Part shown: piece after piece, positions 42,780-51,140 of the stretch | Numbering within the stretch: the first letter of the stretch is position 1 | Layout: the number at the start of each line of letters is the position of its first letter | Assembly: GCF_018499875.1 (NCBI RefSeq) | Contig: NZ_JAHBAY010000014.1 | Location: 124,001-188,000, forward strand | Direction of reading: 5' to 3' | Source of the DNA: Kineosporia corallincola | Lineage (GTDB): Bacteria > Actinomycetota > Actinomycetes > Actinomycetales > Kineosporiaceae | DNA length: 64,000 bases | Made by a program: the position numbers and the translations under genes | Notes under the pieces: model-generated | Databases searched by the model: none | What the model was told of the DNA's origin: nothing | Seen by the model: only the letters and a program-made list of their open reading frames with translations

Positions 42780-42792
42780 TGTCCTTAGGACA
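42780..42792. promoter_or_regulatory. Palindrome TGTCCT-T-AGGACA, candidate NrtR operator
   Basis: A perfect 6-bp-arm palindrome starting 19 bp upstream of the Nudix-regulator start codon, in the AT-richest part of the gap, where autoregulation would be expected. No second gene is nearby until 43080, and 42793-43079 shows nothing else recognisable. Confidence 0.55.
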
Positions 42793-43079
42793 GAAATAGC
42801 TGAGGCCGAGCTCTTCACGAATGGGCAGAAGTAGGCACCTGGGAGGTTTCGGCTTCGACCGTGACTGATCGTTCTGCTTGCAGACGGAAGGCTCTGCTGC
42901 CGTCATGCCCCCACGTCCATCGCCTTGACGGCCGGAAACCGCGAGCATCTCGTCCCCGACCTTTCGTGTCGATCGGGCAACGCAACGGGGTCTGCGCGCC
43001 CCGCGCGGACCTCGTTGTCTGCACTCGTCGCGGTGACACGCCTCAGGAAAGGGATGCTCTCCGAACCTGAACGCGGCTG

Positions 43080-43376
43080 GTGTCATTCGACACCGGACAC
43101 ACGCTGCTCGCGATCACCGCGGCGCTTTCCGTGCCGCTGGGAGGTCTGCTCGTGGTGATAGGTGGTGTCGCGCTGATCGGCCGCCCGACACCACTGCGGA
43201 CTGTCATCAATGGATCTACTCAAAGATTCCGTCGGTGGATCCGGGCTAAGGCTGGTACCCGCCTCCTCCATAAGGATTCGCAGTCCCCGTTGCCGACTGC
43301 GAGGCGCGTTGACGAGCGGTATATCGGGTACTGCGGCGTAGCCGACAGGATGGCGGCTAACGTGCCAAGGAGGTAG
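43080..43376 (+). CDS. Possible small membrane protein
   Basis: 98 residues from a GTG. One strongly hydrophobic helix (LLAITAALSVPLGGLLVVIGGVALIG) is followed by a basic tail rich in Arg. No ribosome site is evident and no family was recognised. It precedes the large membrane-protein gene by about 20 bp on the same strand, so it could be an accessory subunit, or a chance frame with a hydrophobic segment. Confidence 0.35.
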   Translation: MSFDTGHTLLAITAALSVPLGGLLVVIGGVALIGRPTPLRTVINGSTQRFRRWIRAKAGTRLLHKDSQSPLPTARRVDERYIGYCGVADRMAANVPRR

Positions 43377-43396
43377 GCGCGGCCTTGGGGGAGGGT

Positions 43397-45784
43397 ATGC
43401 CATCCATGATCAGCCTCAGTCACTGGCCCGTTCGACGCAGCGGACGAATCGCGATCTTGGCGTTCTTCATGACGTGCTGCTTGGCGCTACCGGCGATGGC
43501 CACCACGCGGAAGACGCCCAATGACCTCCGGACCGTGGTGACGGAGATCCGCCCGGTCTCGGCCAACGGCACGGTCAGCGCTTCCGCCTATTTCAGGACG
43601 ACGGCCCGTTACCGGATCCTCAACGAACACATTCGGCCGGGTGAACGAGTGACGATTGAGTCTTGGACCCGTGAGGACATGGGCGGCTACTCAACGACCT
43701 GGGGGTGCGGCGCTGCGGCGGGCAGCGTGATCCTCCATTCAGTGGGCCTGACCTTCTACCAGGGTCAGAAAGGCTTCCGGCAGCACCACGGCCGCCCCTT
43801 CAATCCGGGATCGGATGACCCGCCCAAGAGAGAGTCACCGTCGCCGGGCAAGGAAGCCCACTCGATTGAGTCCTTCCGTTGGCCTGAGTGGGCGAGCCGC
43901 GGCGGATGGAACGTGATCACGGCGGGCGGGAACATCAGCGGGATCGACTGCCTCTCGGACGGGAAAACCACACGCCCGAGCGCATCGTGGACCATGTCGG
44001 TGTCAGGGAACGCGGTCAGCGTCGACATCGAACAGGGGCGTGCGCCCACGATCAGTGATCTTGACGTAAGCACGGGCGCCGTTCTGGTTGCCGTCGGAGT
44101 TTCACCGGTAGTCCTTGCAGCGGTGGGATTTCCTGCGGAGATCGTCAATAAGACTATCGAAGGGAACAGGCACCGCGTTCGGTTGCGCCGACGCCGTTCC
44201 GTCAGCTCCCGGCGGCAGCGTCGTCCCGTCCTAAATATATTGCGCCGGTGGGTAACCCGAGTGATCGCTTGGACGGTTCAGGGTAAAGGCGCCTGGGCGA
44301 TGTGGGCCACGACGACGCTACTCTGCCTGTGGTTAACCTCCGCTGGCCTGTTCTACGGCGGCGCCTCCATCGGCAACCTAGCATCTGGCATCACCGCCGT
44401 GCTGGCCGTGGTGCTGGTCTATGAATTGCCGAAATACGCCGTGGCCACGGGCAGCTTGACCGGCGCGCTCAGCCGGTGGAGGGTGGTGCCGGCCGGACTA
44501 GCCCTAGCGTTGATGACCGGAGCGATGTCTCAATTGGGAAGTCTTTTCCCGCCCTATGTTTACGGCTTGAGCATCGCCTCTCGGTCCGTCGTCGTCTCTG
44601 CCCGCCGTGCCGCCTACGCCACCGTCGCGGGCAGCGGGAGCCTGCTGGCAACCGCTCTGTTGGCCTGGGTATTCAACTCGCAGTCACAGGCAGAAATTGT
44701 GCGATCCGGCTGGTTGGGAGAGTGGCTCTCCTCGTTCTTCTTCGCCGGGCTTCAGGGACTGGTCTTCGCTCTGATACCGGCCAAATTCCTCGACGGCGAG
44801 AGTATTTTCCGTTTCCGGCGCGGGTTTTGGACAGCCCTGTACTTGCCCCTGGTCGCTCTGTACGTGTGGATCATGTTCACCGGGGCGCCCGTATGGTGGG
44901 GCAGCCGTGAAGACGCGATGGTCTCGATCGTCCTTCTAGCCGCTTTCGGGATCCTGTCGCTGCTGATCTGGCTCTACTTTCGCTTCGTGCCTGACCCAGC
45001 CGTCCTGGACCTGAAGAGCCGGACTGTGGCGGACCCACCCGCCCGTGAGGTGCCCGGGCAGCGGCGTATGGTCTGGGAAGACGACGGTGGTTGCTCGGGT
45101 CTGAATGATGAACGAGACGAGGCCTGCGACGAGTGCCCCGCCTCGAATGACCATCCCGTCGTGAAGACCCCGCGGCCAGAAGCGTTCGCACGTCGCGAAC
45201 GCAAGACGGCGCTGCGAGTCTCACTGTTCGTACTTGCTGCTTCGGTGGTCTCGGCCATGGTCGCCGTCGTTCTGCGAGTGGCGCCGGCGCCGGAAGAAAG
45301 CACCTTGGTCGGTACGCCCGTCCTTCGCCCCGCGACCCTTCCCGGGGGCCAGATCATGCCTCAGTCCAACGGCGAGATCTGGCAGATTAAGAATGCTGGG
45401 GAGAGCCAACTGTCCGGAGAAATCGTCGTGGAGGTCTGTCGGCTGGGTTGCGCCTTCGAGGTGAGCTCATCCTCCGCAAGCGAAGATGGTTCTCCTTCAA
45501 ACCTCTGGAAGGGCGCTCGGTTCAGCCGGGAGCCGGACGGCAGTTACGTGGCAACCTGGAGCGTCACCCATCCCGCCACCTGCGGTCCGCGGAACGAAAA
45601 ACTCAACGTCCAGAGCGACTTCGAGCTGCGGATGATTCCCTTGTTCGACGGACCGGATGACTTCGGTGTTCAGGTCAAGGTGCAAGGACAGGTGCTGTCC
45701 CGTCCCTCCCAGGCCTCCTCGGGCCGATGCAGCCTTGCCGGATTCAAGGAGGACATCACCGGGAGCGGGCTACGCACCGGGTGA
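43397..45784 (+). CDS. Large multi-pass membrane protein of unknown function with extracytoplasmic domains
   Basis: About 795 residues from the ATG at 43397 (43406 and TTG 43385 are alternatives; GGGAGGG lies just upstream). A signal-type helix ends at ALPAMATT. A domain of about 200 residues outside the membrane contains Cys in TWGCGAAAG and GIDCLSDG. An Arg-rich stretch (around 265-285) precedes seven or so TM helices (300-540). A Cys/Asp-rich linker, one more TM helix, and a final extracytoplasmic domain with Cys pairs (CRLGCAFEV, ATCGPRNE) follow. No family was recognised. GC content is lower than in the catabolic genes. Confidence 0.72.
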   Translation: MPSMISLSHWPVRRSGRIAILAFFMTCCLALPAMATTRKTPNDLRTVVTEIRPVSANGTVSASAYFRTTARYRILNEHIRPGERVTIESWTREDMGGYSTTWGCGAAAGSVILHSVGLTFYQGQKGFRQHHGRPFNPGSDDPPKRESPSPGKEAHSIESFRWPEWASRGGWNVITAGGNISGIDCLSDGKTTRPSASWTMSVSGNAVSVDIEQGRAPTISDLDVSTGAVLVAVGVSPVVLAAVGFPAEIVNKTIEGNRHRVRLRRRRSVSSRRQRRPVLNILRRWVTRVIAWTVQGKGAWAMWATTTLLCLWLTSAGLFYGGASIGNLASGITAVLAVVLVYELPKYAVATGSLTGALSRWRVVPAGLALALMTGAMSQLGSLFPPYVYGLSIASRSVVVSARRAAYATVAGSGSLLATALLAWVFNSQSQAEIVRSGWLGEWLSSFFFAGLQGLVFALIPAKFLDGESIFRFRRGFWTALYLPLVALYVWIMFTGAPVWWGSREDAMVSIVLLAAFGILSLLIWLYFRFVPDPAVLDLKSRTVADPPAREVPGQRRMVWEDDGGCSGLNDERDEACDECPASNDHPVVKTPRPEAFARRERKTALRVSLFVLAASVVSAMVAVVLRVAPAPEESTLVGTPVLRPATLPGGQIMPQSNGEIWQIKNAGESQLSGEIVVEVCRLGCAFEVSSSSASEDGSPSNLWKGARFSREPDGSYVATWSVTHPATCGPRNEKLNVQSDFELRMIPLFDGPDDFGVQVKVQGQVLSRPSQASSGRCSLAGFKEDITGSGLRTG

Positions 45785-45860
45785 CGCTGCGCGCCAGGTA
45801 CGTCTAAAACGACTGACCGCAGGTATCGCTGGCCACCGAATCGAGCGCAAAACCGGGATC

Positions 45861-46000
45861 TCAGCGTTCCCCATGGCTGCGGGATGCCAGCCACTGCTGC
45901 ATGTCGGAGCGGTCGAATCGACGGATCGGTCGAACCGGAGTGTGCGCCGACCCAGCTTGAAGTATGGGATGGATCCGGTTTCGAGGGCGTCGTACGGTCC
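45861..46000 (-). pseudogene. Remnant of an excisionase/HTH_17 protein with 17-bp duplication
   Basis: In the leftward direction, ALETGSIPYFKLGRRTLRFD is the typical C-terminal half of a MerR-like excisionase HTH. The 8-mer CGGTCGAA occurs at 45910-45917 and 45927-45934, 17 bp apart. Deleting one 17-bp unit restores the frame into SDMQQWLASRSHGER and a stop at 45861. A stop codon just upstream and lack of the N-terminal half show it is also truncated. It points to a lost integrative element. Confidence 0.6.
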
Positions 46001-46003
46001 TGG

Positions 46004-46420
46004 TCAGGGAGCCAGGTACCAGTCCTTCGGCTGGCCCGGAGCAATCACGGCGAACCCGCGGTCGGCGGCGGCCTGAGCCTGCCGGCGGTCGTATGTCAGG
46101 AACTCGCTCTCACCCAGCTCCATCGCTGCGACCAGATGGATGGCGTCCGCGGTGCGGAGAAACGTCCCGGCGGGAGAGGGTAACCGCCCCGCCCGCCAGA
46201 GACTCGCTTCGTCAATGGTCAGCAGATCCAACTGGCGCAGGAGAAGCCCAGCCGCTGCTGCACCAACCCCGGCACGCGCCACGGTCCTCGTCACCTCGGC
46301 GATGCTCAGCTCGCTCGAGGTGGGGCGGTCCGGTGCCTCGGACAGGTATTCGCCTAACGCCGCCGTCTCGGCCTCCGCGATGAGAAGCTTGACCAGCCCA
46401 GAGGTGTCCACGTAAGTCAC
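46004..46420 (-). CDS. vapC: PIN-domain toxin (VapC-like)
   Basis: 138 residues; GTG start in a GTGA overlap with the antitoxin gene. PIN-domain acidic residues are visible in YVDTSGLVKLL (Asp4), SSELSIAEVTR (Glu), TADAIHLVAAM (Asp) and LTYDRRQ (Asp), which coordinate Mg for RNA cleavage. The length is normal for VapC ribonucleases. The target RNA is unknown. All key residues are intact, unlike the second PIN toxin at 60064. Confidence 0.9.
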   Translation of the reverse strand: MTYVDTSGLVKLLIAEAETAALGEYLSEAPDRPTSSELSIAEVTRTVARAGVGAAAAGLLLRQLDLLTIDEASLWRAGRLPSPAGTFLRTADAIHLVAAMELGESEFLTYDRRQAQAAADRGFAVIAPGQPKDWYLAP

Positions 46421-46677
46421 TGGCCGCGTTCTTCCGCGAGCAACTGAGCCGTAGAGACCTTTGTTGACACTGGCTTCGGCAGAGCATCAAGATCGAACCC
46501 CGTGCCGTGCCGCAGACGTCCAGCAGCGGTCAGCCGACTGTCGCTGTCCGATCCTGCCGGCATCAGAACTGCCGCAGGGACACCGTTATTGGTGACCAGG
46601 ACCGATTCGCCCTCGGCCACCCGGCGCAGTATTTCGCCAGAGTTGTTGCGCATCTCGCGCTGGCTGATTGAGTCCAT
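46417..46677 (-). CDS. Antitoxin, Phd/YefM family
   Basis: 86 residues, ATG at 46677. The N-terminal Phd fold (SISQREMRNNSGEILRRVAEGESVLVTNNGVPAAVLMP) binds operator DNA. The charged C-terminus (LPKPVSTKVSTAQLLAEERGQ) should wrap the toxin. It precedes and overlaps the PIN toxin gene, the usual antitoxin-first order, and probably autoregulates from the GTAGCG/CGTAGC repeats just upstream (about 46685-46700). Confidence 0.9.
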   Translation of the reverse strand: MDSISQREMRNNSGEILRRVAEGESVLVTNNGVPAAVLMPAGSDSDSRLTAAGRLRHGTGFDLDALPKPVSTKVSTAQLLAEERGQ

Positions 46678-47179
46678 GAAGCTAGTGTAGCGCGGCGTAG
46701 CACGTGTCTGCCTTCTGCCCCGAACAGTTGCCGAACTAACTTGGCTGTCGTCGAGTCCGGTGCCAGCTCTACGACAGCCAGCGGCAACCTCGGCAGGCCC
46801 GGGTTCTACGTCGAGAGCCGACGCTGCGGCTGGCCGGTGACGTCGGCAATGGGTTCGCCGAAAACGCATAGATCGTCGAGGTTTATCGTTCGATGGCCGA
46901 TCAGGACTGCGGCAGGTACGCCGCACATGTAGTTCCCTCTACCTTCGACCAACTGTTCCGCTCGCCCATGGATCGGTCCTGAAAATCTCCGCCGGCGAAA
47001 AGCCGGCCGGCACCGGGGCCGGTGACCCCGGGCGTCCCACATTTTCGGTCAAGCACGCCCGGCCCCACGTGAACTGCCGGTTCCGGCCGAGATCCGAAGC
47101 GCTGGCGAACATGACCAGGCGCAGACTGACGCGCCGGATGCTGTTCTGGTCGCCGATCGGATCCAGGCCGCTCGGGGGA
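46678..47179. other. 500-bp gap; possible antitoxin remnant
   Basis: No intact gene. On the minus strand 46928-46806 translates to CGVPAAVLIGHRTINLDD followed by a short tail. GVPAAVL also occurs in the intact Phd-type antitoxin next door, so this may be a decayed duplicate. The evidence is thin. The rest holds no recognised signal. Confidence 0.3.
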
Positions 47180-47746
47180 TCAGTCCGTGGACGGAGCGTG
47201 CGGGCTGGTGAGGCGCCGCACCGCGTTGGCGACCGCCGCGCGGTGGGCCTCGGGGGTTTCTGTGGTGAGACCGGTGCGGCAGATCTGGAGAATCATCTGG
47301 AGCAGTGTCTCCGCCGGCAGCCAGTCGCCCACCGTGCCGTCGGCCTGGGCCTGTTCGATGGCGGCGGTCTTGTCGGCGCCGGCCTGGCGGGCGATGGGGG
47401 CGGTCATGCCGATGCCCGCGCGCTCGAGGTCGTCCCAGTGGCCGAGGCGGAGCATGTCCGGACGCGAGCGGTACCACTCCCACAGGCGCGCCGCGTAGCC
47501 CGGCAGGTCGTGCCCGTCGATCGGGACGTCGTTCATGGTCTGCACCACGATGCCGTCGAAAACCGCGTCGAACAGCTGGTCCTTGTTGCCGAAGTACTTG
47601 TAGATCAGGGCCTTGTTGCTGCCGGAGGCGGCGGCGATGCGGTCGATGCGGGCGCCCGCGATGCCGTGCCGGGCGAACTCGGCGGTGGCCGCTTCGAGAA
47701 TGCGGCCCCGGGTGCGGGTCGAGTCTCCGGGCATGGGCGCCAGCAT
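47180..47746 (-). CDS. TetR-family regulator
   Basis: 188 residues. The TetR HTH (RGRILEAATAEFARHGIAGARIDRIAAASGSNKALIYKYFGNKDQLFDAV) occupies residues 10-60. The C-terminal ligand domain resembles TetR_C_17-type regulators (RPDMLRLGHWDDLER). It is divergent from the alcohol dehydrogenase gene. Two AACTAGTT palindromes in the intergenic region are probable operators, so it should repress itself and the dehydrogenase. Confidence 0.92.
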   Translation of the reverse strand: MLAPMPGDSTRTRGRILEAATAEFARHGIAGARIDRIAAASGSNKALIYKYFGNKDQLFDAVFDGIVVQTMNDVPIDGHDLPGYAARLWEWYRSRPDMLRLGHWDDLERAGIGMTAPIARQAGADKTAAIEQAQADGTVGDWLPAETLLQMILQICRTGLTTETPEAHRAAVANAVRRLTSPHAPSTD

Positions 47747-47753
47747 AGTGGGT

Positions 47754-47805
47754 AACTAGTTAGTTGCTTTGGCGGGGTGAGGTCTGCAAAGGTGGATAAC
47801 TAGTT
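47754..47805. promoter_or_regulatory. Paired TetR operators with AACTAGTT cores
   Basis: GGTAACTAGTTAG (core 47754-47761) and ATAACTAGTTGGTTACC (core 47798-47805) are related palindromic sites 44 bp apart, four turns of DNA, between the divergent TetR and alcohol dehydrogenase genes. Confidence 0.65.
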
Positions 47806-47835
47806 GGTTACCTACCTGCTGAACGGAGCGTTCCC

Positions 47836-48870
47836 ATGCCCATCACCGTCCAGGCCCATGCCGCCCTCGAGCGCGGCGGGCCCCTCCGGCCCTGGAGTTA
47901 CGAGCAGCGCGACGCCCGTCCGCACGATGTGCGCATCGACGTGCTCTTCTGCGGGGTCTGCCACACCGACCTGCACAGCATCGGTCCCTGGGGGCAGAAC
48001 TTCCCTCTCGTGCCGGGGCACGAGACGGTCGGCCGGGTTGTCGAGATCGGCAGCGCTGTCAGCACTTTCGCTCTCGGCGACCTGGTGGGTGTGGGCCCGG
48101 TCGTCGACTCGTGCCGCGACTGCCCGCCCTGCCGGGCAGGGCAGGAGTCGATGTGCCAGCAGATCGCCACGGCCGCCTACGACGCCCAGGACCGTCACGG
48201 CGGCGGCGTGACCCGCGGCGGCTTCGCCGAGACCGTCGTCTGCGACGAGCGTTTCGTCTTCCGCATCCCCGACGGGCTGGACCCGGCCGCCGTCGCCCCG
48301 CTGCTGTGCGCCGGCAGCACGGTCTACACCCCGCTGAAGCAGTGGGACGCCGGTCCGGGCACGACGGTCGGCATCGTCGGTATCGGTGGGCTCGGTCATC
48401 TGGGGGTGAAGTTCGCCCGCGCCCTCGGCGCGCACGTGGTCGCGTTCACCACCTCCGCCTCCAAGGCGCAGGCCGCACTGGCGCTGGGAGCCCACGAGGT
48501 CGTCCTCTCCGGTGATCCGGCCCAGATGGCCGCTCAGGGCAACCGTTTCGACCTCCTGCTCGACACCGTCCCGGTCACGCACCCCCTGACGCCCTACATG
48601 CAGACGCTCACCACCGGTGCGACGCTGGTCTCGGTCGGGCTGCCCCCGGCGTTCGACGTCATGCCCTTCGCGATGGTGCTCGGACGCCGGTCGCTCGCCG
48701 GGGCGGGAGCGGGCGGTGCCGCCGAGACCCGCGAGATGCTCGAGTTCGCCGCCCGGCACGCGATCACGGCAGACATCGAGACGGTCGGGCGGGCGGAACT
48801 CAACACCGCCCTCAAGCGCCTGGAGGCGAACGACGTCAAGTACCGCTTCGTGGTCGACATGAAGGCCTGA
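47836..48870 (+). CDS. Zinc-dependent alcohol dehydrogenase (CAD/YahK-like)
   Basis: 344 residues. Catalytic zinc ligands are visible as Cys in FCGVCHTDLHS, His-Glu in PGHETVGRV and Cys in the later APLLCAGSTVY. The structural-zinc Cys cluster is DSCRDCPPCRAGQESMC. The Rossmann motif is GIVGIGGLGHLGVKFA, so the cofactor is NADP(H)-type. The family reduces aldehydes such as cinnamaldehydes to alcohols. Divergent TetR control suggests induction by an aldehyde or drug. Confidence 0.92.
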   Translation: MPITVQAHAALERGGPLRPWSYEQRDARPHDVRIDVLFCGVCHTDLHSIGPWGQNFPLVPGHETVGRVVEIGSAVSTFALGDLVGVGPVVDSCRDCPPCRAGQESMCQQIATAAYDAQDRHGGGVTRGGFAETVVCDERFVFRIPDGLDPAAVAPLLCAGSTVYTPLKQWDAGPGTTVGIVGIGGLGHLGVKFARALGAHVVAFTTSASKAQAALALGAHEVVLSGDPAQMAAQGNRFDLLLDTVPVTHPLTPYMQTLTTGATLVSVGLPPAFDVMPFAMVLGRRSLAGAGAGGAAETREMLEFAARHAITADIETVGRAELNTALKRLEANDVKYRFVVDMKA

Positions 48871-48953
48871 GCCCGGAAGTCGCCGGGGCCCGGGCCTGCG
48901 GTTATGGTCGTTCGGCCGGAGTAACCGTCGAGCCGGAGGACAGAACCATCACC

Positions 48954-49895
48954 ATGCGCGCCGTGACCATCAGCGACCGGGCCATCCACGTCACCGACCG
49001 GCCGGCGCCGGAACCCGGCGGCGGCGAGGTGCTGGTGCGGGTGCGCGCCTGCGGGCTCAACGGCGCCGACCTGCTCCAGCTGCGCGGTGCCTACGCCGCG
49101 CCGCCCGGTGCCCCGGCCGACATCCCCGGCCTGGAGATGGCCGGTGAGGTGGTCGGGCTGGGGCCCGGCGCGAGCCGGTTCGCGATCGGCGACCGGGTGA
49201 TGGGCATTCTCGGCGGTGGCGGGCAGGCCGAGCTGTGCGTCGCGCACGAGCGGATCCTGATGCCGGTTCCCGACGGGCTGCCCTGGGCGCAGGCCGGCGG
49301 CGTGGCGGAGGTGTTCACCACCGCGCATGACGCCCTGTTCACCCAGGGCGGGCTGCGGGCCGGCGAGCGCCTGCTGGTGCACGGCGCTGCCGGGGGAGTG
49401 GGCAGCGCCGCGGTCCAGCTGGGCCGGGTCGCCGGTGCGAGCGTGACGGCGACGGTTCGCGATCCGGACGCCCGGGAGCAGGTCGCGGCGCTCGGGGCGG
49501 AGGTGGTGGCGCCGGAGGGTTTTGAGGAGCACGGCCCCTTCGACGTGGTGCTGGAGCTGGTCGGCGGGCCCAATCTGCCGGGCGACCTGAAGGCCCTCGA
49601 CCTGGACGGGCGGATCGTGGTGATCGGGGTCGGGGCGGGCCCGACCTGTGAGCTGAATCTGCAACAGGTGATGGTGAAGCGGGCCCGTATCTTCGGCTCC
49701 ACGCTGCGGGCGCGGCCGCTGGAGCAGAAGGCAGCCACGGCCCGGGCGGTCGAGCGTTCCGTGCTGCCGTTCATCGCCAGCGGTGCGGTCACCGTGCCGG
49801 TCGCCGCGACCTTCCCGCTGGAGGCGGCGGCAGCCGCCTACGAGCGGTTCGCGGCCGGCGGAAAGCACGGGAAGATCGTGCTTCTCGTGGAGTGA
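48954..49895 (+). CDS. Quinone oxidoreductase-like MDR enzyme (zinc-free)
   Basis: 313 residues. The MDR N-terminal GroES-like domain (RVRACGLNGADLLQLRGAYAAPPGAP) has the GLN.AD motif of quinone reductases and lacks zinc Cys ligands. The Rossmann motif is LLVHGAAGGVGSAAVQLGRVAGA, and the C-terminus FAAGGKHGKIVLLVE is standard. It probably reduces quinones or enones with NADPH. It is separated by 83 bp from the alcohol dehydrogenase and followed by a hairpin. Confidence 0.9.
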   Translation: MRAVTISDRAIHVTDRPAPEPGGGEVLVRVRACGLNGADLLQLRGAYAAPPGAPADIPGLEMAGEVVGLGPGASRFAIGDRVMGILGGGGQAELCVAHERILMPVPDGLPWAQAGGVAEVFTTAHDALFTQGGLRAGERLLVHGAAGGVGSAAVQLGRVAGASVTATVRDPDAREQVAALGAEVVAPEGFEEHGPFDVVLELVGGPNLPGDLKALDLDGRIVVIGVGAGPTCELNLQQVMVKRARIFGSTLRARPLEQKAATARAVERSVLPFIASGAVTVPVAATFPLEAAAAAYERFAAGGKHGKIVLLVE

Positions 49896-49944
49896 GCACA
49901 CGGACGTCGTGAGTAGCGGCCTGGCCCAGGAGAGCTGCGCCGGT

Positions 49945-49984
49945 GAGTGCCGGTCGCCCGGGTTGGGCAGGGGTGACGGCACTC
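49945..49984 (+). terminator. Hairpin after the quinone oxidoreductase gene
   Basis: GAGTGCCG (49945-49952) and CGGCACTC (49977-49984) pair perfectly, and the stem continues inward past one bulge (GTCGCCC with GGGTGAC). Confidence 0.5.
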
Positions 49985-50141
49985 GCGGGCAGACGATCGC
50001 GCGAAACGGCCCCACGATGGCGCCGACTTGTCATACTTTGTATCAGTCGGTAGTGAAGATGAGGTTCGTGCTGGTCCCTGCACTGAGCGCGACCGTCGTA
50101 CTGAGCGCGGCCGTCAACGTCTCGTCGGGAAGGGCTGCCTG

Positions 50142-50825
50142 ATGGTGTTCGCTTCATCACTGAACGCCCGGCCTCGGCCCGCATCAGCCGTGCGGCGCTG
50201 GTCGAGCCGTCTGGACCTGAGACCCCGTCACGCCGTCCTGGTGCTGGCCGCGGGAACGTGGGTGGTCATCGTCCCGGCCGCCACCCTGATCGGGTGGTTC
50301 GCCGGTCAGGTGCAGATGGCCATCACCCTGCTGGGCGCCTTTCTGCTGTGCGCGGTATCGCTCGGATCGATACTGGTCACGGTTGCGGTCCTGGCTGCAC
50401 GGCTTCGAGGGGGTCGAGGCCGCGCCGTATCGGTCCCTGGGCCGGTGGAGTCCGGTGAGCCGGTGCGGTCAGAGCTCGACATGTGCCTGATCGGTCTTTC
50501 TCCCGGCTGGACCGTGCCGCCGAAATCCGAGGTGCTCAGCCGTTTTCTCCAGACCTTCGAAAGCTCCTTGGCCGCGCTGCGGATCAGGCTCGCCCACCGG
50601 CTCGGTGCCGACGTCGCGGCAGCCCTGCCCCTGCATCAGCAGATCGCCTTCGCCGAGGAACTGGGCATCTGGACCGGGGAAGACGTGGCGGCCTGGCGCG
50701 ATCACCTGTCCATTCGCACGCGTATCCTCACGCAGGGGGCTGAGTTGCCGCTCTCCGTGCTCGAACAGCACACGCAGTGGCTGAACTGTCTGGGCCGGCG
50801 CACCGTTTCAGCGGCATCACGTTGA
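50142..50825 (+). CDS. Two-TM membrane protein of unknown function
   Basis: 227 residues from the ATG at 50142 (GGAAGGG upstream). A basic N-terminus, then two TM helices (AVLVLAAGTWVVIVPAATLIGW and MAITLLGAFLLCAVSLGSILVTV), then a 120-residue cytoplasmic helical domain (LSRFLQTFESSLAALRIRLAHRL and EELGIWTGEDVAAWRDHLSIR). No family is recognised. It precedes a DUF397 gene by 55 bp and may belong to the same signalling locus. Confidence 0.65.
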   Translation: MVFASSLNARPRPASAVRRWSSRLDLRPRHAVLVLAAGTWVVIVPAATLIGWFAGQVQMAITLLGAFLLCAVSLGSILVTVAVLAARLRGGRGRAVSVPGPVESGEPVRSELDMCLIGLSPGWTVPPKSEVLSRFLQTFESSLAALRIRLAHRLGADVAAALPLHQQIAFAEELGIWTGEDVAAWRDHLSIRTRILTQGAELPLSVLEQHTQWLNCLGRRTVSAASR

Positions 50826-50880
50826 GGGGCGGCGCCCCGGCACCCGGCGCGTGTCTCGTCTCATCAGGCAGAGGTGGCAG

Positions 50881-51078
50881 ATGAACTGGAGAAGATCGTC
50901 CTTCTGCAACTCGGTTTCCTGCCTCGAGGTCGCGCAAGACGAAACGGATGTTCTGGTCAGGGATTCCAAGGACCCGGCAGCGACTCCCCAGCGCTACACC
51001 CGGCAGGAATGGCTGGCGTTCGTCCTGGCGGTGAAGGCGGGCGAGTTCGACGACCTCGCCGGGGGACCGGTCGTCTGA
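50881..51078 (+). CDS. DUF397 domain protein
   Basis: 65 residues from the ATG at 50881, with GAGGTGG upstream. It has the DUF397 pattern MNWRRSSFCNSVSCLEVA, then VLVRDSKDP and a final EWLAFVLAVKAGEFDDL. These small actinobacterial proteins pair with Scr1-type HTH regulators and control development or antibiotic genes (WhiJ/BldB-type systems). The presumed partner is encoded at 52055-52909, separated by one membrane-protein gene. Confidence 0.88.
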   Translation: MNWRRSSFCNSVSCLEVAQDETDVLVRDSKDPAATPQRYTRQEWLAFVLAVKAGEFDDLAGGPVV

Positions 51079-51140
51079 TCACGTCGGGATGTCTTGTCCC
51101 TGGGGCGTCCACAGGGCGGTTCCTTGCTGGTCCCGAGGGC

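Noticed and set aside
46806-46928. Second Phd-type antitoxin on the minus strand
   Set aside because: Only the short GVPAAVL match supports it; no full fold or partner toxin is present, so it is kept as a weak remark on the gap.
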